A stretch of DNA of 64,000 nucleotides from Cronobacter sakazakii (GTDB lineage Bacteria; Pseudomonadota; Gammaproteobacteria; Enterobacterales; Enterobacteriaceae), in assembly GCF_000982825.1 (NCBI RefSeq), contig NZ_CP011047.1, forward strand, positions 2,232,001 through 2,296,000, written 5' to 3'. Position 1 is the first letter of the stretch. Each line of letters opens with the position of its first letter. The position numbers were made by a program, and so were the translations under genes. Below, piece by piece: positions 25,272-32,201 of this stretch. The notes under the pieces were generated by a model. It was not told where the DNA came from. It saw only the letters and a program-made list of their open reading frames with translations, and did not search any database.

Positions 25272-27209
25272 TTATTTGAATTTCAAGCCTGACTGAACGG
25301 GTTGACATAACACTCGATTGATAAGGTCATCTGTAGATGTGCTTTCGTACCTGTCTGCCAAAACATGGCGTAGTTTCATCAATCGAGCATTAGCTGTTCC
25401 AACCAAAGAACCAAAAGTCGTAGCGCGAACTCTCCCATACGGATTACGCTCTCCATCACCAACAACTTTCTCACGGGCAACACCAGCCGCAACCTTTTGC
25501 CCAACGACCCAAGCGTTAATAAATGGTGTTCCTGTTATCAAACCTGATGCTGCAATGTCCTGTACATAGCCATCAGCTTGATTCACCTCTTTTCTTGTGA
25601 GCTCAAATCCACCTTTCTTCAGTTCAATTACCAAAACCTGTTGCATTTGAACAAGAGACACATCTACTGGATCAAATGACTCGATGCCAGTCATTTGCCA
25701 CGTTGTTTTTTCCGGCAAAACTACAATATCAGGACGATTGCGCTCGTTTATAAATTGAGCACCAGGGCTTTTGAATAGTTCGCGGGCTACAGATTGTAAT
25801 GTCATATTCGAGCAATATTCCTGCGATTCGAATTCAGGACCAAACAACCAACGAGAACGTAAAATCAATGGATGTAGAGTGTGTAACTCATCCGTATCAG
25901 GGTCATCAGCCAAACGCTGAATTGTTTCTATCACGCTGAGTCGACTGTCAATTTCATCAAGGACCCGCAACGCGTCCTTGACTGTCCATTCAGCCAGTAA
26001 CCGATCTAAACTCTCTATATCGTCGTGCTGCAAAGTAGCAAGCTTTTCCAGTAATGCGGCTCCGCTCTTGGTCTTTTCAAGATGAATAAGCGCCTTAACT
26101 GCTGTGGCAAGAAATTCTGGGGAGACAGTCGGATGCTCTTGAGCTACCGCTGTAGTGAATTCAGCTACTCCCAAGCGAGCCCCCTGACCCAAGGTTGCTA
26201 ACTCTGAGCGGTTTTGCATCAGCGCATCCTCTGATGTAATTTCAGTAAATTCCACAGCAAGCCTTTGTGCAACATCACGAATGTGCTCAGCTGTAGCCTG
26301 ATATAATTCCTTTACAGAATCAGTGGGACAAAAAGCGGTCCAGTCTTGTTCAACATCAGATTCGAAACCTTCTGTATCAACGATAACCTTGTAACGCCGG
26401 GCAAAGCGTGTACGTCCGTCGAAATTGGCTATCTGTCCAACTGCCCATGACGGGGTCCCAACTAATCTGTGCTGTACCCAAAATGCAATTCCTTGGTGCA
26501 AAGAAGAATGATTCAGACGAGTTGAGTCGATGACAATCACTTTGGCATGACGTCCTGCACTGAGGCACAAGGTCTCTTCACTTATTCGCCCATCAATCTC
26601 AGTAAAGGGTCGTAACTTGCCATTAACACGCACCTCGAATTCAGGATCGTGGATGAAGCGGGCGGATAATACAGTGAGTATTTCATCAGCATCTGGCAGT
26701 TTGCGTGTTACCTGTACCTGCAATCGTGTACCGGAGCCTATGTGTTTCTCCTCAGTCTCGCTACGACACACGAAAGGACTAGAACCAGCTCCAGTGCCAA
26801 CAACGAATGTTGCCAAAATGCCATCGCGCCAGGTTTTCACTTCGTATTCGTCAGCAAAACAAAGCAAGCCATGGCGACCAATGCCATTGCGACCGTAAGC
26901 CTTACGCGGGCGGGCAGTTCGTCCGGTAGGGAACTCTACATTGAAACCTTGATACTTCTCGCGAGTGTAGCGCAAAGTCATCCAGCGCTTTTTAAATTGC
27001 TCCGGGGTCATACCATGACCATCGTCTGTCACAGTCAATATTCCACCTATTTCGGTAGGTAAAACCAAGTCTACTCGTGACGCTCCGGCATCCCAGGCGT
27101 TAGCAACTAACTCTGTTAAAGCGACCTGTGGAACATGTGCTACCTGCCCAAGTTCCCGTAGCAGGTAATCGTCCTCAAAAAGCGAGTTCTGAAGTGGTTG
27201 CTCAGACAT
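25272..27209 (-). CDS. GHKL (Hsp90-like) ATPase with nuclease-like C-terminus
   Basis: 645 residues from the ATG at 27209, chosen because GTGAGG precedes it at good spacing; an ATG at 27221 is possible. The Bergerat ATP-binding fold is clear: N-box ELVANAWDAGA (33-43), G1 box DDGHGM (62-67), G2 box GRNGIGR (106-112). The middle resembles MutL-type transducer and helical regions. Near the C-terminus, RPDIVV (492-497) followed by VIELKKGG (527-534) has the spacing of a PD-(D/E)xK nuclease core. The gene overlaps the DUF262 gene stop by 8 bases. It would be the ATPase of an Hma-like system and may also cut DNA. Confidence 0.82.
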   Translation of the reverse strand: MSEQPLQNSLFEDDYLLRELGQVAHVPQVALTELVANAWDAGASRVDLVLPTEIGGILTVTDDGHGMTPEQFKKRWMTLRYTREKYQGFNVEFPTGRTARPRKAYGRNGIGRHGLLCFADEYEVKTWRDGILATFVVGTGAGSSPFVCRSETEEKHIGSGTRLQVQVTRKLPDADEILTVLSARFIHDPEFEVRVNGKLRPFTEIDGRISEETLCLSAGRHAKVIVIDSTRLNHSSLHQGIAFWVQHRLVGTPSWAVGQIANFDGRTRFARRYKVIVDTEGFESDVEQDWTAFCPTDSVKELYQATAEHIRDVAQRLAVEFTEITSEDALMQNRSELATLGQGARLGVAEFTTAVAQEHPTVSPEFLATAVKALIHLEKTKSGAALLEKLATLQHDDIESLDRLLAEWTVKDALRVLDEIDSRLSVIETIQRLADDPDTDELHTLHPLILRSRWLFGPEFESQEYCSNMTLQSVARELFKSPGAQFINERNRPDIVVLPEKTTWQMTGIESFDPVDVSLVQMQQVLVIELKKGGFELTRKEVNQADGYVQDIAASGLITGTPFINAWVVGQKVAAGVAREKVVGDGERNPYGRVRATTFGSLVGTANARLMKLRHVLADRYESTSTDDLINRVLCQPVQSGLKFK

Positions 27210-29076
27210 GGGCGGCCTCACATAAACGATTCGGTGACCAAATTAATTCTACTAATCCCGCAATCAGTTTCCGGCGTACCTGTTGTTCCGCTTTATCGAA
27301 TACCTCAGCGAATTTGAAAGACAACTCATATTTGGTAGAAAACTGCTGAAACTGTGGCTGATGTTCGTAAACACTGGAGTCCAAACTTGCGGCAAAGAAG
27401 TTCTGTTTGGCATAGTGCACCCGCTTCAGGGGAAACGGTTTGTCCTGCAGGCTCCGGTTAACATCTGCTGGTAGGAGTAAAAGTGACGCAACATGATTGC
27501 GCCAATCTTGAAATTCCTGCTCAGTACTGAACTGATCTTTCACGATTTCGTAATCATCAGCCCAGATATGTTCGATGTCGAATGGGTTCTTGAGAGTACG
27601 GTCCACCAATCGATCAAATGTCTCAGTACGCCCTGCACCGATCTCAGTTGCTTCTGTCAGTCGTGCTAGCAAATGGTAGATATAACGGCGACTGAATTGA
27701 TTGAGCCCTAAACCATCAATACCCGTTCGTCCTTTTACTGCGTAGCCGGAGAACGTAACATCATCATCTGCCAGTTTCTTCTGGAGGATAGCTACCAACT
27801 CTGGTAGCGGTTTACGCCTGATATCCCGGCACAATAACCACATAGCGTAAGACACACTAGAGTATCCAACCCGGACATAATTCACTACTCGACGCATCAA
27901 CCAGATGTCCAAATAAGTAGCTGTGACCGCCAGTTTCCGGTCCACAGTCTCGTCATCGTCAGTTTCTATCAACGATGCCAGGAGCACCGTATTCTGCCAA
28001 GTAAAATCATTGTGAGCGTTATAGTAGACCGCTCGTAGCTTCGGAGTGTAATGCTTGCTGCTGTTTAGGATACGCCGGTACGCTTTGGCAAAAAATGGAA
28101 AGCTTACAGCCATCATGTTCTGATTTTCCTGAGCTTTACCCAAACCCAGGCGAGAGTTGTTTTCTCGCACCCAGCGGTGAAAGACTGAACCGATCAACTC
28201 CCAATCTTTATCAACCGATCCCGCCTTACGTTCACGGATACTTTCTGCGTACTGTGCCCGTAACCACGCCTTAATACAGTTGGCATCTCGCTCCGGTTCG
28301 TGCTCCCCTCCCCAGGAGATCAATTCCAGGACTTGCTGTTTCCAGATTTGATTGGCCTGTAGCCGCGCATCCTGTTCTTCAATCGGAGCCAATAAATATG
28401 CCTTCAACATATCTACCGGACTAAGCGGCTTACCCCGATCATTCATCGTTTCAAAAATGGCGTAAGCATAACTGTCGTTATCAGTGGCAATCTCTATCAA
28501 ACCTACCCGTGTCAACAACCAGTAGATGAAATGCGGCAATGCATTTCCTATCTCTGCCATCAAGTCGTTTGCTTCAATATCACTATAACGGGCGTACATG
28601 GTTTGTATGGATTCATCCTTACCATCCGGATTGAACGCTTCCCCCTTGAATAGGGCATTGATAACAGGAAGTCGCTCAGAGATGTCGAGGTTGAACTTGG
28701 GGTTACCGAGGTTGTCGCTGAAAATAAGTGGGGCTAAGGTTTGGGCTACCGGCAGCCTCTGTTCCTCGGCAGATCGGTACAGGCAAATCAGCAACAATGT
28801 CAAAGAGGTGACTCGCTGCTGGCCATCGATCAAGTAATTTTTGTTATTGCGTTTGCTGACAATGATTGAGCCAAGAAAATACTCCCCATAGTTACTAATA
28901 GCGCTGGTTTCATCACCCTGCTTGTAGTAGTTAAAGAATTTTCCCTGAAGATCAGACAGCAGCTCGTCAATGTTCTCCTTCTCCCACTTGTACTCACGCT
29001 GATACTCATCGATAGAAAAGGATTGGCTTTGCAGCAACTGCTGTACGTTACGGTAGTGGGGGGTGATTGTGCTCAT
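27202..29076 (-). CDS. DUF262 and DUF1524 (GmrSD-like) protein
   Basis: 624 residues from the ATG at 29076; a longer frame from 29205 would start upstream of the likely promoter and shows no homology. The N-terminal DUF262 domain has YQREYKWEKENIDELLSD (25-42) and the nucleotide-binding signature DGQQR (84-88). The C-terminal DUF1524 HNH-type nuclease has DIEHIWADD (500-508) and LLLPADVN (534-541). This fusion is the build of GmrSD/type IV restriction enzymes and several related antiphage proteins. It is the first gene of the operon and overlaps the ATPase gene, which argues for joint action. Whether it is a core part or an embedded partner is unknown. Confidence 0.83.
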   Translation of the reverse strand: MSTITPHYRNVQQLLQSQSFSIDEYQREYKWEKENIDELLSDLQGKFFNYYKQGDETSAISNYGEYFLGSIIVSKRNNKNYLIDGQQRVTSLTLLLICLYRSAEEQRLPVAQTLAPLIFSDNLGNPKFNLDISERLPVINALFKGEAFNPDGKDESIQTMYARYSDIEANDLMAEIGNALPHFIYWLLTRVGLIEIATDNDSYAYAIFETMNDRGKPLSPVDMLKAYLLAPIEEQDARLQANQIWKQQVLELISWGGEHEPERDANCIKAWLRAQYAESIRERKAGSVDKDWELIGSVFHRWVRENNSRLGLGKAQENQNMMAVSFPFFAKAYRRILNSSKHYTPKLRAVYYNAHNDFTWQNTVLLASLIETDDDETVDRKLAVTATYLDIWLMRRVVNYVRVGYSSVSYAMWLLCRDIRRKPLPELVAILQKKLADDDVTFSGYAVKGRTGIDGLGLNQFSRRYIYHLLARLTEATEIGAGRTETFDRLVDRTLKNPFDIEHIWADDYEIVKDQFSTEQEFQDWRNHVASLLLLPADVNRSLQDKPFPLKRVHYAKQNFFAASLDSSVYEHQPQFQQFSTKYELSFKFAEVFDKAEQQVRRKLIAGLVELIWSPNRLCEAAHV

Positions 29077-29103
29077 ATCAGACGAAACCGTACTAATGAT
29101 TAA

Positions 29104-29139
29104 TAGTTGTATTATGCCCTGCTCGCGGAGCAGTGTCTT
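29104..29139 (-). promoter_or_regulatory. Candidate promoter of the defence operon with palindromic spacer
   Basis: Reading the minus strand, AAGACA (29139-29134) and CATAAT (29116-29111) are separated by 17 bases. The spacer contains a perfect inverted repeat CTGCTC-CGC-GAGCAG (29133-29119), which could be an operator. Transcription would start near 29,104, giving a short leader before the ATG at 29076. Prediction by eye only. Confidence 0.4.
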
Positions 29140-29218
29140 TGACCCTTGTTCAAAATCAGTGCGTTGCAAAATCTGCAGTGGCACAGCTGAGTCAATAAAT
29201 TGCAAACACCAAAATTAG

Positions 29219-29250
29219 CAAAAAAATAAGGCATGCCTGAGGCGCGCCTT
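29219..29250 (-). terminator. Terminator after integrase fragment
   Basis: On the minus strand AAGGC...GCC-TCA-GGC...GCCTT forms an interrupted palindromic stem followed by ATTTTTTT. It separates the integrase fragment from the defence operon. Confidence 0.6.
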
Positions 29251-29266
29251 ATAGAAATCCTTTTAA

Positions 29267-29856
29267 TCAGCCCTTATTCAACTTAGCAAAATCAAACGGG
29301 CTAACCCCCTTCTCCCGATTCGCATCCAGATAATCCGCCCACCACTGCACCATCAGCCTACGCTCCCCCAAGTGTTCAGCCTTATGAATATAAGCCGCAC
29401 GCACAGAGTTACGTTCCTGGTGACTCATCTGCCGTTCAACCGCATCCTTCGACCACAATCCCGACTCGATTAACGAACTACATGCCATAGTCCTGAAACC
29501 ATGCCCGCAAACCTCAACTTTCGTATCATAGCCCATCACCCGCAGTGCCTTGTTCACCGTGTTCTCACTCATTGGTTTACGTGGATCATGATCGCCAACG
29601 AAGATCAGCTCTCGGTTTCCACTCATGCTTTTGATCTTTTCTAGAATGGCGAGAGCTTGTCGTGATAAGGGTACAAGATGTGGAGTGCGCATTTTCGAAC
29701 CTCGATGTGAATGTTTCACACCTTCTAAAGGTTCACGCTCTCCCGGAATCGTCCACATTGCAGTTTCAAAATCAACTTCTGACCAGCGAGCAAAACGTAA
29801 CTCACTAGATCGAATGAAGACTAACAACGTCAGCTCCACAGCTAAGCGTGTTAGTG
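29267..29856 (-). pseudogene. 3' fragment of a P4-type integrase
   Basis: About 195 codons corresponding to the C-terminal half of a tyrosine recombinase close to the complete one at 35005-36267: RLAVELTLLVFIRSSELRFARW (with the first catalytic Arg), CGHGFRTMA (the H-x-x-R pair) and the tyrosine region VRAAYIHKAEHLGERRLMVQWWADYLDAN. The N-terminal arm-binding domain is missing. At 29850-29856 the sequence switches to a piece of P4 alpha primase in another frame. It is the int relic of an element whose cargo direction fits the Hma-like operon just downstream. Confidence 0.85.
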
Positions 29857-30530
29857 GTCTGATGCACGGTGAGCGCGGTCGCATAGCCCTCCGCAATCCA
29901 CAGGCGTTTTCCGGCCTGTTTCTGCCCCTCAATGATATGGCATGTACCTTTCACCGCTCCGCCTTTCAGGGTGCGTTTGAGACCGTCAGCATTAATAATC
30001 TGAAGGTTAACCAGCGCCCCGGCATCGTCATGCAGCGGCACCACCGCATCATCGGCGCGGAACGTCACGCCGCCGGTTTTATGCATGACGGTGAGCGTCA
30101 GACATTCCAGAGCGGGGAAGCCCTTTCGGGTAAGGTAGGCGTTGCCGGTGGCCGGTCGGGTTTTCTCCATCAGTTTCGCGGCCAGCCCGGCCGCCGCTTT
30201 GCGGTCGGCATCGGTTTCTGTCTCTGCGGCAGCAATCACCTCCGGGGCAACCGGCGGCAGGTTGCCGGTGACAGCATTCACCTTTTGGGCGGCCTCTGAG
30301 GCCGATACGTCGAATACCTTCTCAACCAGCTTAAGTCCGTCACCCGCGCCGCACTGGTTACAGAACCACGTGCCGCGCCCCTCTTTATCGTCAAAGCGGA
30401 AGCGGTCGGAGCCGCCGCACACCGGACAGGACTGATGCCGGTTTTTAATCACCTTCACACCCAGCGCCGGGAGAATGCGCGGCCAGTGGCCGCACGCCTG
30501 TTTTACCGTTTCTGATACGTTCATTTTCAT
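29853..30530 (-). pseudogene. Truncated P4 alpha primase/helicase
   Basis: About 225 codons from MKMNVSETVKQACGHWPRIL match the start of satellite P4 alpha protein (777 residues): zinc finger CPVCGGSDRFRF...WFCNQCGAGDG (about 38-65) and the start of the primase domain to GKRLWIAEGYATALTVHQ. The frame then runs into integrase sequence and stops after about 16 foreign codons. The helicase and origin-binding domains are lost, so the satellite cannot replicate by itself. Start at 30530 was chosen by homology. Confidence 0.9.
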
Positions 30531-30544
30531 TGTTATTTTCTCCC

Positions 30545-30780
30545 TCAGTGCAGTACCGGTGCGGTGATATGGCGGGCGCAAAGCTCATCCATCACGGCGA
30601 GCCCGAGAAAGGACAGCGACGGCGGGGCTTTCAGTGGCCCGGCTTCCATTAAATCTTCCAGTAATGCACAGGCAATCTGACGGCCTTTTTCCTCGCCATG
30701 CTGGCGCAGGTAGAAGCCCTCAAGCTCGGCGGCAATGGCGCTTTCCAGCGCGTCGAGGGTGAGGTGCGGGTACTGGTTCT
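30545..30780 (-). pseudogene. Fragment of a P4 accessory gene (DUF5375-like)
   Basis: The C-terminal part of a small protein usually encoded just upstream of P4 alpha: HLTLDALESAIAAELEGFYLRQHGEEKG and AGPLKAPPSLSFLGLAVMDEL. The stop lies 14 bases before the alpha start, the normal P4 arrangement. The 5' part is replaced near 30,780 by sid sequence on the opposite strand. Function is unknown; the family name is from memory. Confidence 0.65.
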
Positions 30781-30781
30781 G

Positions 30782-31054
30782 AATAACCCGCTTGCCAATA
30801 CCACAGGCCATCAGGGATATACCGAACCGGAAAAGGTTGTGATGCAGCAGGTGAAAGACCGGCTTGAGCAGGCGGTGAAAGGCTGCAATATCCGTCTGAC
30901 CGATGAACCGGTGCTGTTTAAAACAGGGCTGTCGGCCTCCACGCTGCCACATATGGAGCATGACGTTGCGGCCACGCCCGTTCAGCGGAAAGTCTGGCAG
31001 GAAAAAATGCGGGAACGTGAAGCCGACCTGAAAGCACGGGGGTTACTGTCATGA
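30782..31054 (+). pseudogene. sid: 3' fragment of P4 sid (capsid size determination)
   Basis: The last about 90 residues of P4 Sid (244 residues in P4) are recognisable: NPLANTTGHQGY, VMQQVKDRLEQAVKG, TGLSASTLPHME, VQRKVWQEK and the end LKARGLLS. Sid forms the external scaffold that makes the helper build small capsids. The N-terminal two thirds are deleted, so the function is lost. The end overlaps the delta gene start by 4 bases, as in P4. Confidence 0.88.
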
Positions 31055-31296
31055 TGCGCTGCCCTTTCTGCCGCACGGCGGCACACGTTCGCACCAGCCG
31101 CTATATGTCCGAGAGCGTCAAAGAGAGTTACCTGCAGTGCCAGAATGTGCACTGCTCGGCGACATTCAAAACGCATGAGTCCATCTTTGAAGTGATACGT
31201 TCGCCGGTCGTCGATGAGAAACCCGCGCCGGTGCCGACAATACCCGCAGCACCCCGTCGGGTAAAAGGCTGCTACAGCTCGCCGTTCCGCCACTAA
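31051..31296 (+). CDS. Ogr/Delta-type late transcription activator
   Basis: 81 residues of the P2 Ogr / P4 Delta zinc-finger family. The sequence MRCPFCRTAAHVRTSRYMS...YLQCQNVHCSATFKTHES has the C-x2-C-x22-C-x4-C motif (residues about 4-36). P4 Delta has two tandem Ogr units (166 residues) whereas P2 Ogr has one (72), so this is a single-unit form. It would activate late promoters of the satellite and possibly the P2-like helper. It is intact and coupled to the sid fragment upstream. Confidence 0.9.
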   Translation: MMRCPFCRTAAHVRTSRYMSESVKESYLQCQNVHCSATFKTHESIFEVIRSPVVDEKPAPVPTIPAAPRRVKGCYSSPFRH

Positions 31297-31312
31297 TCAG
31301 GAGAGACAACCC

Positions 31313-31879
31313 GTGACCACCCTGACCTTACAGCAGGCCAATGAAGCCTGTCAGACGAACAAAACCGCGTGGCTGAACCGTAAAACCGAACTGGCCGCCG
31401 CAATGCAGGAATATCAGGAATTATTGCTGGATGACAATGCATCAGGCTCCCGCAGATTGCAGACGCTGCGTGACCTGATTGACGTAAAAAAGTGGGAAGT
31501 TAATCAGGCCGCCGGTCGCTACATCTTCTCGCATGAGGAGGTGCAGCGCATCAGCATCCGTAACCGGCTGCATGATTTTATGCAGCAGAACGGCGCGGAG
31601 CTGGCCGCCGCACTGGCACCGGAGCTGATGGAGATTAAAAACCAGCCCGCGATGATAAAAAACCGTGCGCTTGACCGTTCAGTAGATTACCTGCGAGAAG
31701 CTCTTTCCGTCTGGCTGACCGCAGGAAATGAAATTAATTATTCTGCACAGGATAACGACATTTTAACGGCCATCGGATACAGGCCTGACGCGCCTTCGCG
31801 GGATGATAATCGTGAAAAATTCACCCCTGCACAGAACATGATTTACACCCGTCGACGCGCCGGGCTGGCCGCGCAGTAA
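31313..31879 (+). CDS. psu: P4 polarity suppression protein Psu
   Basis: 188 residues against 190 in P4. Conserved stretches include WEVNQAAGRYI, RNRLHDFMQQNG, AAALAPELM, EINYSAQDNDILTAIGYRPD and EKFTPAQNMIYTRR. Psu binds hexameric Rho and blocks its ring, suppressing Rho-dependent termination, and also decorates the P4 capsid. It appears complete, so it could still affect Rho in the host if expressed. It is the last gene of the sid-delta-psu operon. Confidence 0.95.
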   Translation: MTTLTLQQANEACQTNKTAWLNRKTELAAAMQEYQELLLDDNASGSRRLQTLRDLIDVKKWEVNQAAGRYIFSHEEVQRISIRNRLHDFMQQNGAELAAALAPELMEIKNQPAMIKNRALDRSVDYLREALSVWLTAGNEINYSAQDNDILTAIGYRPDAPSRDDNREKFTPAQNMIYTRRRAGLAAQ

Positions 31880-32201
31880 CCTGTCAAAAAATCCCTGTAA
31901 ATCTTGTCATTTTTCCCGAATTAAGCCATGCATCCAAAGGGTGCATGGTTTTGCATGCGTTTTCCCGTTCCTACACTCCCGACCCGCGCCAGTCGCGGCG
32001 CGGCCTGAGTCCACCTTTGCACCTGCATTAAAAGCGATCCCTTAAGCGGGCAGGCGGGGCGGGGAGAGCATTGCGCGCGATAAGTATTAATTAATTATAT
32101 TTTGGTAGGATGTTTGAGATATAAAAAAGGGTTAAAGTAGGTCTGGTAACACTGAAAAGCAAAAAAATCATAATGAACCATTAATCTGACAGGAGGATGT
32201 C
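31880..32201. other. Non-coding interval with P2/P4 cos-like sequence
   Basis: No gene is visible. GCAGGCGGGGCGGGGAGAGC (32049-32068), followed by ATTGCGCGCG, resembles the P2/P4 cos core as I remember it (GGCGAGGCGGGGAAAGCAC then TGCGCGC). The place just downstream of psu is where cos lies in P4. From about 32,085 the sequence becomes AT-rich and leads to the cargo gene, with AGGAGG at 32,191-32,196. Confidence 0.5.

Noticed and set aside
19079..29076. Assignment of the operon to BREX, DISARM, Dnd or Druantia
   Set aside because: No PglZ, BrxC or BrxL (BREX), no DUF1998 or PLD gene (DISARM), no sulfur-transfer genes (Dnd) and no giant Druantia helicase are present.
29077..29205. N-terminal extension of the DUF262 protein from an ATG at 29205
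   Set aside because: The extension has no family resemblance and would begin upstream of the likely promoter; the ATG at 29076 fits the domain start.
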